Part shown: positions 17,468 to 25,692 of the stretch, piece after piece
Position numbering within the stretch: position 1 is the first letter of the stretch
Layout: every line of letters starts with the position of its first letter
Source of the DNA: Nocardioides gansuensis
Lineage (GTDB): Bacteria > Actinomycetota > Actinomycetes > Propionibacteriales > Nocardioidaceae
Assembly (NCBI RefSeq): GCF_003076135.1
Contig: NZ_QDGZ01000004.1
Span: 62,001-126,000 of the forward strand
Length of the DNA stretch: 64,000 nucleotides
Direction: 5' to 3'
Made by a program: the position numbers and the translations under genes
Notes under the pieces: model-generated
Told to the model about the DNA's origin: nothing
The model's database searches: none
Seen by the model: the letters and a program-made list of their open reading frames with translations, nothing else

Positions 17468-18595
17468 ATGTCCGAGCCGATCAAGACCCTGCCCCTCGTC
17501 TTCGACGAGCCGCGCGGCCGCAAGAAGCCGCCGCGGCACCTCGCCGACCTCGACGAGGCCGGGCGCAAGGCGCTGCTCGAGGAGATGGGCCTGCCGGGAT
17601 TCCGGGCCAGGCAGCTCTCGACCCACTACTTCGCCCGGCTGGTGGACGACCCGGCCGAGATGACCGACCTCCCGGCTGGCCAGCGTGACGACCTCGTGGC
17701 CGCGCTCCTGCCCGGCCTGATGACTCCGTTGCGCACCATGGAGGCGGACAAGGGCACCACGCGAAAGACGCTCTGGCGGCTCTTCGACGGCGCGCTCGTC
17801 GAGTCGGTGCTGATGCGCTACCCCGACCGCGCCACCATCTGCGTCTCCAGCCAGGCCGGCTGCGGCATGGCCTGCCCGTTCTGCGCCACCGGCCAGGGCG
17901 GCCTGCAGCGCAACATGTCGACCGCGGAGATCGTGGAGCAGGTCGTCGCAGGCGCCCGGGCGATGGCGCGCGGCGAGGTGCCCGGCGGGCCCGGCCGCGT
18001 CAGCAACGTCGTGTTCATGGGCATGGGGGAGCCGCTCGCCAACTACAAGGCGGTGATCGGCGCCGTACGCCGCCTGACCGACCCGGCACCCGCCGGGCTC
18101 GGCATGAGCGCGCGGGGCGTCACCGTTTCCACGGTCGGCCTGGTGCCGCGGATCAAGCAGCTCACCGAGGAGGGCATCCCGGTGACGCTGGCCCTGAGCC
18201 TGCACGCCCCCGACGACGAGCTGCGCAACGAGCTGGTCCCCATCAACACCCGCTTCTCCGTCGACGAGACCGTGGATGCCGCGTGGGACTACGCGCGGGT
18301 GACCAAGCGGCGGGTGAGCATCGAGTACGCCATGATGCGCGGCATCAACGACCAGGCCTGGCGGGCCGACCTGCTCGGCGACGTGCTCAACGCGCGCGGC
18401 GACTGGGGCTGGGTGCACGTCAACCTGATCCCGTTGAACCCCACTCCGGGCTCGAAGTGGACCGCCTCGGACCCGCGTGACGAGCGGGAGTTCGTGCGGC
18501 GCCTCGAGGCGAAGGGCATCCCGACGACGGTCCGCGACACGCGCGGGCGGGAGATCGACGGCGCCTGCGGCCAGCTCGCCGCGACCGAAGCGTGA
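17468..18595 (+). CDS. rlmN: Dual-specificity rRNA/tRNA adenine-C2 methyltransferase RlmN
   Basis: A 375-residue radical-SAM enzyme that methylates A2503 of 23S rRNA and A37 of some tRNAs. The CxxxCxxC cluster is CGMACPFC (about residues 134-141), followed by [11 protein letters not shown] and [19 protein letters not shown]; the second catalytic Cys is in [11 protein letters not shown] near the C-terminus. The ATG at 17468 gives the family length. Confidence 0.96.
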   Translation: MSEPIKTLPLVFDEPRGRKKPPRHLADLDEAGRKALLEEMGLPGFRARQLSTHYFARLVDDPAEMTDLPAGQRDDLVAALLPGLMTPLRTMEADKGTTRKTLWRLFDGALVESVLMRYPDRATICVSSQAGCGMACPFCATGQGGLQRNMSTAEIVEQVVAGARAMARGEVPGGPGRVSNVVFMGMGEPLANYKAVIGAVRRLTDPAPAGLGMSARGVTVSTVGLVPRIKQLTEEGIPVTLALSLHAPDDELRNELVPINTRFSVDETVDAAWDYARVTKRRVSIEYAMMRGINDQAWRADLLGDVLNARGDWGWVHVNLIPLNPTPGSKWTASDPRDEREFVRRLEAKGIPTTVRDTRGREIDGACGQLAATEA

Positions 18596-18689
18596 GCGCG
18601 CGGAGCGCCAGGGGAGGGGGTCGGAGAGCGGTCGGCGGGAGTTCACGTGTCGTCTGCACAGGCCACCCGCGCTGTTGCGGGCGGATTCC

Positions 18690-18695
18690 TAGCGT
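18690..18695 (+). promoter_or_regulatory. -10 TAGCGT, leaderless start of the glycosyltransferase
   Basis: TAGCGT ends 6 nt before the ATG at 18702, with no Shine-Dalgarno between. Confidence 0.6.
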
Positions 18696-18701
18696 GCTGC
18701 C

Positions 18702-19934
18702 ATGGCCTCGAAGCTGCTCCGCCGCACGGGCTCGGTCTCCACGACGCCCGACACGACGTTCAAGCGCTCCAACCTCGTCCCGATCCAGCGCCAGCGAACC
18801 GACACCCGCCGCCTCCGCGTGCTGGTGGTGAGCGAGTCCTTCCTCCCGCAGGTCAACGGCGTCACCAACTCGGTGCGCCGCGTCCTCGAGCACCTCGCCC
18901 GGGACGGCCACGTCGCCGAGTTGGTGGCGCCGACCGGCCCGGAGTCCTACGCCGGCTTCCCGGTGACGATCTGTCGCGGGTCGAGCCTGCCGTTCTACAA
19001 GGAGTTCCGCATCGGCCTCGAGACGCGCCGCCGGCTGCGCGCGGTGATGCTGCGCTTCCAGCCCGACGTGGTGCACATCGCCTCCCCGGCGACGCTGGGG
19101 TACCAGGCGGCCAGAGCCGCGCGTGAGCTGGGCATCCCCAGCGTCGCGATCTACCAGACCGACCTCGTCGGCTTCGCCGCGCGCTACGGCATTCCCGGCG
19201 GCGACCGGGCGATGACCGCGCTGACCCGCCGCATCCACGTCGGCGTGGACCGCACGCTGGCGCCGTCGACGGCGAGCATCGACCAGCTGCGCGCGATGGA
19301 CGTCCCCGGCCTGGCGCACTGGCCGCGCGGCGTCGACCTCGAGATGTTCGACCCCGCCCACCGCTGCGAGGAGCTGCACCGCGAGCTCGCGCCGCACGGT
19401 GAGGTGCTGGTGGGGTACGTCGGGCGGCTGGCGCCCGAGAAGGAGCTGGAGCTCCTCGCCCACGTCGACAAGCTCCCCGGCGTACGCGTCGTGATCGTGG
19501 GGGGCGGGCCCGAGGAGGAGCGGCTGCGCGCCCGGCTGCCGAACGCGGCGTTCCTGGGCGTGCTGCACGGCGAGGAGCTCGGCCGGGCCTACGCCACGCT
19601 CGACGTCTTCGCGCACACCGGCCGCCACGAGACCTACTGCCAGTCGGCCCAAGAGGCGCTGGCCTCCGGGGTGCCGGTCGTCGCGCCGCGCGCGGGTGGC
19701 CCGATCGACGTCGTCGACGACAGGGTCGCCGGCTTCCTCTACCAGCCGGGCAACGGCGTCGAGCTCGCGGCGCACGTCCGGAGCCTGGTCGAGGACGAGC
19801 AGCTGCGGGCCAGGGTCGCGGCCGCCGCACGCCGCAGCGTCCAGGGCCGCTCGTGGCAGGCCGTCAACGACCTGCTCGTCGCGCACTACTGCGACGTCAT
19901 CGGGATCGGGGAGCGCCAGGCGCTGGCCGTCTGA
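18702..19934 (+). CDS. Glycosyltransferase family 4 protein
   Basis: A 410-residue GT-B glycosyltransferase. The N-terminal domain begins at about residue 39 with RVLVVSESFLPQVNGVTNSV, typical of actinobacterial GDP-mannose-dependent alpha-mannosyltransferases of lipid and glycan synthesis; the nucleotide-binding half has VGYVGRLAPEKELELL and the EX7E-like QSAQEALASGVPVVAP. An unusual 38-residue basic extension precedes the domain; the leaderless promoter supports the longer start. It ends convergently with the LOG gene, overlapping it by 38 bp. The exact acceptor is unknown. Confidence 0.88.
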   Translation: MASKLLRRTGSVSTTPDTTFKRSNLVPIQRQRTDTRRLRVLVVSESFLPQVNGVTNSVRRVLEHLARDGHVAELVAPTGPESYAGFPVTICRGSSLPFYKEFRIGLETRRRLRAVMLRFQPDVVHIASPATLGYQAARAARELGIPSVAIYQTDLVGFAARYGIPGGDRAMTALTRRIHVGVDRTLAPSTASIDQLRAMDVPGLAHWPRGVDLEMFDPAHRCEELHRELAPHGEVLVGYVGRLAPEKELELLAHVDKLPGVRVVIVGGGPEEERLRARLPNAAFLGVLHGEELGRAYATLDVFAHTGRHETYCQSAQEALASGVPVVAPRAGGPIDVVDDRVAGFLYQPGNGVELAAHVRSLVEDEQLRARVAAAARRSVQGRSWQAVNDLLVAHYCDVIGIGERQALAV

Positions 19935-21006
19935 CCACGGCGGCGGCCTCCTCGACCGTGTCGACGAGGTGCATGAGATGCTCCATCGCGCGGCCCTTCG
20001 CCAGTGACGCCAGCAGCGGCCAGGCGGGGACGGTCGAGGTCCAGTGCTCCCGCCCGACGAGCACCATGGGCGCGACGGACGAGGGGTCGGCGTAGTAGTT
20101 CTCGCAGGCGTCCTGGAAGACCTCCTGCACGGTGCCGGCGGCACCGGGCAGGAAGACGATGCCGCCGGTGCAGATCTCCAGGAGGATCGCCTCACGGGTG
20201 GCGTTGCGGAAGTACTTCGCGATCGCCGTGGCGAACGGGTTGGACGGCTCGTGGCCGTAGTGCCAGGTGGGGATCCCCAGCGACTGGCAGCCGTCCGGGA
20301 CGCCCGACAGCACGGACAGGGCGGCGTCCGCCCAGGCGCCGATGTCGGGGGTGAAGGACGGTACGGCGGCCAGGGTGGCGAGGGCGGCGTCGAGATCGGC
20401 CACGGGGCGGCCCGCGAGGAGGGCCCCCAGGTTGGCGGCCTCCATCGCTCCCGGCCCGCCCCCGGTCGCGACGACGTGGTGCGACCCCACCACCTGGCCG
20501 AGGCGCGCGGCCTCGGCGTAGCCGGGTGAGCCACGGAGCAGCGCATGACCGCCCATCACCCCGACGATGTCCCGGCCCTCCACCCACGCGGTGAGGGCCT
20601 TGTCGATCGCATGGTCGTGCAGCGCCATCGCGAGGGCCGAGTCGCCGTCGGTGGGCGCCTGCGACCAGGCGTAGGCGCGCGCGTCGAGGCTGTCGACGTA
20701 GGCAGGCGTGTCATAGAGCTCGTACGGCGAGTAGAGGGCGTGCCGGTAGGGGTCGACCGGGGCCCCGGGCACGGCCGGGAAGACCACCCCGCCCCCGCGG
20801 CGTACGGCCTCCTCGTCACCGTCGGCGAACCGGCAGCCGAGGAACAGCGCGCCCGCCACGGACACCCCCCGCAGCGCCGCTCCGTGAGCCACCAGGTCGA
20901 GGCCCACCAGACGCCAGCCGTCGAGCGACCGAGCCCCCGCAGCCAGGCGCCGGTCGAGGTCCATCAGGGAGACGACGTCGACGACCCGCCCGCGTGTGTG
21001 CCTCAC
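19897..21006 (-). CDS. LOG family protein
   Basis: A 369-residue Rossmann-fold protein with the lysine-decarboxylase-like/LOG signatures VATGGGPGAMEAANLGA and FLPGAAGTVQEVFQ. The C-terminal domain is the LOG fold; the N-terminal 130 residues are an extension containing HALYSPYELYDTPAYVDSL. Small LOG proteins release nucleobases from nucleotide 5'-monophosphates; whether this larger form does is not known. A GTG start is chosen because TAGGGT lies 8 nt upstream. Divergent from nfeD. Confidence 0.8.
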   Translation of the reverse strand: MRHTRGRVVDVVSLMDLDRRLAAGARSLDGWRLVGLDLVAHGAALRGVSVAGALFLGCRFADGDEEAVRRGGGVVFPAVPGAPVDPYRHALYSPYELYDTPAYVDSLDARAYAWSQAPTDGDSALAMALHDHAIDKALTAWVEGRDIVGVMGGHALLRGSPGYAEAARLGQVVGSHHVVATGGGPGAMEAANLGALLAGRPVADLDAALATLAAVPSFTPDIGAWADAALSVLSGVPDGCQSLGIPTWHYGHEPSNPFATAIAKYFRNATREAILLEICTGGIVFLPGAAGTVQEVFQDACENYYADPSSVAPMVLVGREHWTSTVPAWPLLASLAKGRAMEHLMHLVDTVEEAAAVVRRPAPGAPRSR

Positions 21007-21014
21007 GACCGTCG

Positions 21015-21020
21015 ACCCTA
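21015..21020 (-). promoter_or_regulatory. -10 TAGGGT, leaderless start of the LOG gene
   Basis: On the minus strand TAGGGT ends 8 nt before the GTG at 21006. It lies back to back with the nfeD promoter. Confidence 0.5.
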
Positions 21021-21035
21021 ACCGGGACGCGGGGG

Positions 21036-21041
21036 TACCGT
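21036..21041 (+). promoter_or_regulatory. -10 TACCGT before the NfeD gene
   Basis: TACCGT lies about 32 nt before the ATG, leaving a short leader with a GCGGGAGG ribosome binding site. The hexamer is 15 bp from the divergent LOG promoter. Confidence 0.45.
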
Positions 21042-21073
21042 GGAGAGATCCCGCGGAGGCGGGAGGTCCGACG

Positions 21074-21535
21074 ATGATGTGGCTGGTCTGGCTGCTGCTG
21101 GCAGTGGTGCTGGGTGCCGCGGAGATGCTCACGCTGACACTCGGCTTCGGCCTGCTCGCGGCGGGTGCCCTGGTCGCGGCCGTCGTGGCTGGCGCCGGGG
21201 GGCCGCTCGCCCTCCAGGTGGCGGCGGGCGTGGTCACGGGCGGGGTCGGCCTGCTCGCCGTCCGTCCCATCGCCAAGCGCCACATGGCGCTGCCGCCGAT
21301 GATCCGCGAGGGCAGCGACGCACTGGTCGGCCGGCCGGGGGTGGTGATCCGCGAGGTCACCGCGACCCACGGGCTCGTCCACGTGGGCGGTGAGGACTGG
21401 TCGGCGCGGTCCTACGACGAGGACCAGGTCATCCCCGTCGGCGCCAGGGTCGACGTCCTCGAGATCGTCGGCGCCACGGCGCTGGTCTACCCACGCGACC
21501 CGGTCATCGGCGGAGACCCGATCACGAAGGAGTGA
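21074..21535 (+). CDS. NfeD family membrane protein
   Basis: A 153-residue protein with two or three N-terminal transmembrane segments (MWLVWLLLAVVLGAAEML onward to about residue 65) and a C-terminal OB-fold (ALVGRPGVVIREV, GEDWSARSYDEDQVIPVGARVDVLEI). NfeD proteins pair with SPFH proteins; this gene overlaps the SPFH gene by 4 bp, fitting the rule. Role inferred: organisation or quality control of membrane domains. Confidence 0.88.
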   Translation: MMWLVWLLLAVVLGAAEMLTLTLGFGLLAAGALVAAVVAGAGGPLALQVAAGVVTGGVGLLAVRPIAKRHMALPPMIREGSDALVGRPGVVIREVTATHGLVHVGGEDWSARSYDEDQVIPVGARVDVLEIVGATALVYPRDPVIGGDPITKE

Positions 21536-22593
21536 ACACCGTGGAGCTCTTGGTCCCGATCCTGGTCGCCGCGATGGTGATGGCCTTCCTGGTCGTCTCG
21601 ACCGTCCGGATCGTGCCGCAGGCGCGGCGCTTCAACATCGAGCGCTTCGGGCGCTACCGCACCACCCTGCAGCCCGGCCTCAACTTCATCGTACCGATCG
21701 CGGACCGCGTCCGCGACAAGCTGGACGTGCGCGAGCAGGTCTACTCCTCGGAGCCCAAGCCCGTGATCACCGAGGACAACCTCGTGGTGGCCATCGACAC
21801 GGTCCTCTACTACCAGATCACCGACCCGCGGGCCGCGGCCTACGAGGTGGCCAACTACCTCCAGGCGATCGACCAGCTCACCGTCACCACGCTGCGCAAC
21901 CTGATCGGGTCGATGGACCTCGAGCGCACGCTGACCTCCCGGGAGAACATCAACGTGCAGCTGCGCGAGGTGCTCGACGACGCCACCGGCAAGTGGGGGA
22001 TCCGGGTCAACCGCGTGGAGATCAAGGCCATCGACCCGCCGGCCTCGATCAAGGAGGCGATGGAGAAGCAGATGCGCGCCGAGCGCGACAAGCGTGCGGC
22101 GATCCTGCACGCCGAGGGCGAGCGGCAGTCGCGGATCCTCACGGCGGAGGGCACGCGGCAGCAGCGGATCCTCGAGGCGGAGGGCGACCAGAAGGCCCGG
22201 ATCCTGCGCGCGGACGGCGAGGCGCAGGCCCTCGAGCGGGTCTTCCAGGCCGTGCACCGCAACGACGCCGACCCGAAGGTGCTGGCCTACAAGTACCTCG
22301 AGATGCTGCCCCACCTCGCCCAGGGCGGGAACACGTTCTGGGTCATCCCGGGCGAGCTCACCCAGGCGGTCCGCACCATCACGAGCGCCTTCGCCGGCGA
22401 GGCCGAGGACCAGCACGGGCACCCTGGCGAGCGTCCGGCGCCGGCCGTCCCGAGGCCCGCGCGCCCCGCCGACGATGCCCTGCCTCCCGGACCGGATCCG
22501 GCCGAGATCGCCGAGGTCGCCCAGGCCGTCGTCGAGGAGGCCAAGGCCGAGGCCGCCGCGGCGGAGCGGGCGGCCCGGCCCGGACCGCGCTAG
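21532..22593 (+). CDS. SPFH/stomatin-like membrane protein
   Basis: A 353-residue slipin/paraslipin-type protein: one N-terminal membrane helix (residues 5-25), then the SPFH/Band 7 domain (RRFNIERFGRYRTTLQPGLNF, then YYQITDPRAAAYEVANY and AIDPPASIKEAMEKQ). A run of ILxAEGxRQxR repeats (about residues 190-230) predicts a long coiled coil used for oligomerisation. The acidic Ala/Pro-rich tail is low complexity. GTG start overlaps the nfeD stop (GTGA). The end overlaps the convergent RIO kinase gene by 4 bp. Confidence 0.9.
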   Translation: MNTVELLVPILVAAMVMAFLVVSTVRIVPQARRFNIERFGRYRTTLQPGLNFIVPIADRVRDKLDVREQVYSSEPKPVITEDNLVVAIDTVLYYQITDPRAAAYEVANYLQAIDQLTVTTLRNLIGSMDLERTLTSRENINVQLREVLDDATGKWGIRVNRVEIKAIDPPASIKEAMEKQMRAERDKRAAILHAEGERQSRILTAEGTRQQRILEAEGDQKARILRADGEAQALERVFQAVHRNDADPKVLAYKYLEMLPHLAQGGNTFWVIPGELTQAVRTITSAFAGEAEDQHGHPGERPAPAVPRPARPADDALPPGPDPAEIAEVAQAVVEEAKAEAAAAERAARPGPR

Positions 22594-23462
22594 AACGCGT
22601 GCGCCATCAGCTCCCCGAACAGCTCCTGCTCGTCGCTCTCCAGGCCCCGCATCCGGAACCAGCGGCACATGTTCGCGCAGTCGCGCAGCAGGTAGTCCAT
22701 GCCCTGGGGGTTGCCGACGAGGTCGACGACCTGCGGCAGGTCGATGATGACCAGGCGGTCGCCTGCGGCGAGCGTGTTGTACGGCGAGAGGTCGCCGTGG
22801 ACGATGCCCGACTGCACCATCGTGGCCAGCGCGTCCCGTAGCTGGTCGTAGTAGGACTGCAGCAGCTCCGGCTCCGGCCGCACCTGCGCGAGCCGGGGCG
22901 CGGTCTCACCCTCGACGGTGATCCACTCCATCAGGATCTCGGTCTCGTGGATCTGGACGGGGCAGGGGACCGGGAGGCCGAGCTCCCAGCACCGCTTGAG
23001 CGCGTCCCACTCCGACACCGCCCACTCGCCGGCGGCGACGATGCGGCCCCAGGTCGACTTGCGCTTGAGCGCGCGCTGGTCGCGCGAGCGCTTCACCGAG
23101 CGGCCCTCGGTGTAGGAGGCCGCGCGGTGGAAGGTGCGGTGGTCGGTGTCGCGGTAGCGCTTGGCCGCCATCACGACGCCGCCGGCCGGGTCGAGGGGGT
23201 CGGCGCGCTCGACGAGGAAGACGTCCGCCTCCTTGCCGGTCTTGAGGATCCCGAGCTCGGTGTCGATCGCGCCCTGCGAGGTCACGACCCAGTCGGGGCG
23301 CGGCTCGGGGCCGCGCATGAGTGGCTCGACGTCGAGCCAGGTCGACCACCGCTGGCGGTCGTCGAGGTCCTCGTCGTAGGCGCGGAAGTCGAAGACGAAC
23401 GACGGGTCGAGGTCGTCGTCAGGGGTGATGTGGCGCGGCGGCCACGGGAGATGCTTGGTCAA
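22590..23462 (-). CDS. RIO-type atypical serine protein kinase
   Basis: A 290-residue RIO-like kinase. Visible are the phosphate loop TGKEADVFLV, the invariant Lys in VVMAAKRYRDT, the catalytic loop HGDLSPYN (about 225-232) and the metal-binding Asp in VIIDLPQ. RIO1-like kinases in bacteria are poorly understood; archaeal and eukaryotic members act in ribosome assembly. The TTG at 23462 was chosen because GGAG lies 7 nt upstream and the family starts near here. A possible short leader ORF overlaps the start. Confidence 0.85.
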   Translation of the reverse strand: MTKHLPWPPRHITPDDDLDPSFVFDFRAYDEDLDDRQRWSTWLDVEPLMRGPEPRPDWVVTSQGAIDTELGILKTGKEADVFLVERADPLDPAGGVVMAAKRYRDTDHRTFHRAASYTEGRSVKRSRDQRALKRKSTWGRIVAAGEWAVSEWDALKRCWELGLPVPCPVQIHETEILMEWITVEGETAPRLAQVRPEPELLQSYYDQLRDALATMVQSGIVHGDLSPYNTLAAGDRLVIIDLPQVVDLVGNPQGMDYLLRDCANMCRWFRMRGLESDEQELFGELMAHAF

Positions 23463-23520
23463 CGGTGCTCCAGGAGTGTGAGGGACGGTCTGCGGGCAGG
23501 CCGAGGACAGTGATCGACAT
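23419..23520 (-). CDS. Possible 33-residue leader ORF upstream of the RIO kinase
   Basis: A short ORF with a strong ribosome binding site (AGAGGAG, 7 nt before the ATG) that runs into the RIO kinase gene in another frame, overlapping its TTG start by 44 bp. The peptide (MSITVLGLPADRPSHSWSTV to APHHP) matches nothing I recognise. It could control RIO translation by coupling. Coding status rests only on the ribosome binding site and position. Confidence 0.3.
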   Translation of the reverse strand: MSITVLGLPADRPSHSWSTVDQASPVAAAPHHP

Positions 23521-23623
23521 GTCACGGCTCCTCTCACTCGCTGGTGCGTGCGGCACCTCCGTGGTGCTCGCCCGGCCATGCTGCCGGGGTCGGCCGAGCG
23601 GGCGCAACGGAATATCCACGGGG

Positions 23624-23629
23624 TAGGTT
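23624..23629 (+). promoter_or_regulatory. -10 TAGGTT, leaderless start of the M1 peptidase
   Basis: TAGGTT ends 6 nt before the GTG at 23636; no Shine-Dalgarno. Confidence 0.6.
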
Positions 23630-23635
23630 GCACGG

Positions 23636-25072
23636 GTGACCCGCCGCCTCGCCGCCGCAGCCGTCGCCCTCGCGCTGGGCGCCCTCCTCGCGCCCCCCAC
23701 CGTCTCCGGGGCCGCCTCCGGGGTGGTCGCCGACGTAGGAGCCCCCGTCGCCGGCGCGACCGGCATCGGCGATCCCTACTGGCCGCAGGACGGCAACGGC
23801 GGCATCGACGTCGCGTCGTACCGGATCAGGGACTCCTACGACTTCGACAGCCGCCGCCTCTCCGGCCGCACCAAGCTTCGCCTCACTGCGACGCAGGACC
23901 TCGCCAGCTTCCACCTCGACTTCCTCCTCCCGGTCTCGAAGGTCACCGTCGACGGGGCACGCGCCGCCCACGGCCGCCCCAGCTCCCACGAGCTGCGGAT
24001 CACCCCGAAGGCGCCGCTGGCGGCCGGCACCGCGCACACGGTCACGGTGACGTACGCCGGGAGGCCGGGCGAGCGGCGCTACGCCGGCGAGCGCAACTGG
24101 CTGGCGTCGCCGCGCGAGGTCGTGACCATGAACCAGCCGCACATGGCGCCCTGGTGGTTCCCCGCCAACGACCACCCCAGCGACAAGGCGAGGTTCCACA
24201 TCCGCGTCACCGTGCCCACCGGCCGCGAGGTCGTGGCGAACGGCCAGCTGGTCGGGAAGAAGAGGCACGGGGCGCGCACCACGTGGGCGTGGAAGGCCGA
24301 GGAGCCGATGACGACCTACCTCGCGTTCTTCGCCGCCGGTGACTTCGCGATCGAGAAGGGCGCCTCGGGCGGCCTGCCGTGGCTGGTCGCGGTGTCCAGG
24401 GCGCTGCCCCCGCAGGAGCGGCGCGCGTCGATGTCGCTGATGCGCCGCACCCCGAGGGTCGTGGACGCGCTGGAGGCCGACCTCGGCCCCTACCCGTTCT
24501 CCGTGGTGGGCGGCCTCACCACGTCGCTGCCGGTGGGCTTCGCGCTGGAGAACCAGACCCGCCCGACCTACCCCGCGGTGGGCAGGCACTACGTCAGCCT
24601 CGTGGTGCACGAGCTGGCTCACCAGTGGTTCGGCGACCACGTCGCCGTCGCGCGCTGGCGCGACATCTGGCTCAACGAGGGCGCCGCCACGTTCATGGAG
24701 TGGCGCTGGTGGGAGACCCACGGCGGCCCGTCCGCGGCGCGGACCCTGCAGGACTCCTGGGCCAGCTTCCCCGCCGGCGACCCGTTCTGGGACGTGGTGA
24801 TCGGCGACCCGGGGCCGGGCAAGATCTTCCACTCGGCGGTCTACGACCGCGGTGCGATGACGATGCAGGCGCTGCGCCACCGCATCGGTGACCAGGCCTT
24901 CTGGCTGCTGCTGCGCACCTGGCTGGACCAGAAGGGCGGCGGCAACGCCACCTCGGAGGAGTTCGAGGCCCTCGCCTCCCAGCTCAGCGGCCAGGACCTC
25001 ACCTCGTTCTTCACCGCGTGGCTCCGCACGCCGGAGCGGCCTGCCCCGACGGCGGCCAACGGGCTCGGCTGA
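23636..25072 (+). CDS. Secreted M1 family metallopeptidase
   Basis: A 478-residue zinc aminopeptidase with a signal peptide (residues 1-27). The HExxH site is HELAHQWFGDHV (about 325-336) and the third ligand Glu follows in IWLNEGAATFMEW. The gluzincin substrate motif appears as GFALENQTRP rather than the classic GxMEN. It lacks the large C-terminal helical domain of PepN, so it is a short extracellular form of the M1 family. The last bases overlap the next gene (TGATG). Confidence 0.92.
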   Translation: MTRRLAAAAVALALGALLAPPTVSGAASGVVADVGAPVAGATGIGDPYWPQDGNGGIDVASYRIRDSYDFDSRRLSGRTKLRLTATQDLASFHLDFLLPVSKVTVDGARAAHGRPSSHELRITPKAPLAAGTAHTVTVTYAGRPGERRYAGERNWLASPREVVTMNQPHMAPWWFPANDHPSDKARFHIRVTVPTGREVVANGQLVGKKRHGARTTWAWKAEEPMTTYLAFFAAGDFAIEKGASGGLPWLVAVSRALPPQERRASMSLMRRTPRVVDALEADLGPYPFSVVGGLTTSLPVGFALENQTRPTYPAVGRHYVSLVVHELAHQWFGDHVAVARWRDIWLNEGAATFMEWRWWETHGGPSAARTLQDSWASFPAGDPFWDVVIGDPGPGKIFHSAVYDRGAMTMQALRHRIGDQAFWLLLRTWLDQKGGGNATSEEFEALASQLSGQDLTSFFTAWLRTPERPAPTAANGLG

Positions 25073-25692
25073 TGTCGGTCGACTGGTTCCGCAAGCCGGT
25101 CGAAGGTCTCGACGGCACGCTCAACGCCTGCTACCAGGCGCTCGACCGCCACGTGATCCGCGGGCGCGCCGACGACGTGGCGGTCCGTCTCGCGGGCAGG
25201 GACTGGACCTTCGCGGCGCTGCTCGAGCAGGCCGGGGCCTTCGCTGGCGTGCTGCGCGCGTTCGACGTCGGGCCGGGCGACACCGTCGCGGTGGCCCACC
25301 TGCCCGCCCCGCACGGGATCCACGTGGCGCTCGCGGTGGCGCGCGTCGGCGCCGTGGCGTCGTACGACGTCGACGACATCGCCCGCGCGAAGGTGGTCGT
25401 GGCGCCCTCCCACATCCCCACGGGAGACGCGGACTGCCCGTTGATCACCCTCGACGACTCCTCCGAGCTGCCCTGGGACACGGTGATGCGTGCTGGCCGG
25501 GCCAACCCCGCCGGCTGCACCGAGGTGCCGGCCGATGCGCTGCTCGCGGTCGTCGGCGGCCGGCCGGTGTCCGTGCTCGGCGCCCTCGGCGTGTCGGACG
25601 ACCAGAAGCCGGTGGCGCCCGAGGGAGCCACGCTCGTCGACGTCGGTGGGCTCGCGTTGTGGTCGTTCGACGCGCCGGGAGCGGAGGCGTGA
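25072..25692 (+). CDS. N-terminal fragment of an acyl/acetyl-CoA synthetase
   Basis: A 206-residue protein that matches only the start of acetyl/propionyl-CoA synthetases: DWFRKPVEGLDGTLNACYQALDRHV and RGRADDVAVRLAGRDWTFAALLEQA, then GPGDTVAVAHLPAPHG. The ATP-binding P-loop and the adenylating core are absent, so it cannot be a working synthetase alone. It is nonetheless a clean ORF overlapping both neighbours (M1 peptidase and dxr), which argues that it is translated. It may be a domesticated remnant. Confidence 0.7.
   Translation: MSVDWFRKPVEGLDGTLNACYQALDRHVIRGRADDVAVRLAGRDWTFAALLEQAGAFAGVLRAFDVGPGDTVAVAHLPAPHGIHVALAVARVGAVASYDVDDIARAKVVVAPSHIPTGDADCPLITLDDSSELPWDTVMRAGRANPAGCTEVPADALLAVVGGRPVSVLGALGVSDDQKPVAPEGATLVDVGGLALWSFDAPGAEA

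Noticed and set aside
15149..18646. A very long minus-strand open frame opposite frr, cdsA and rlmN
   Set aside because: It is opposite well-recognised genes, has low-complexity His/Arg/Asp-rich translation and no family resemblance; this is an artefact of high GC at third codon positions.
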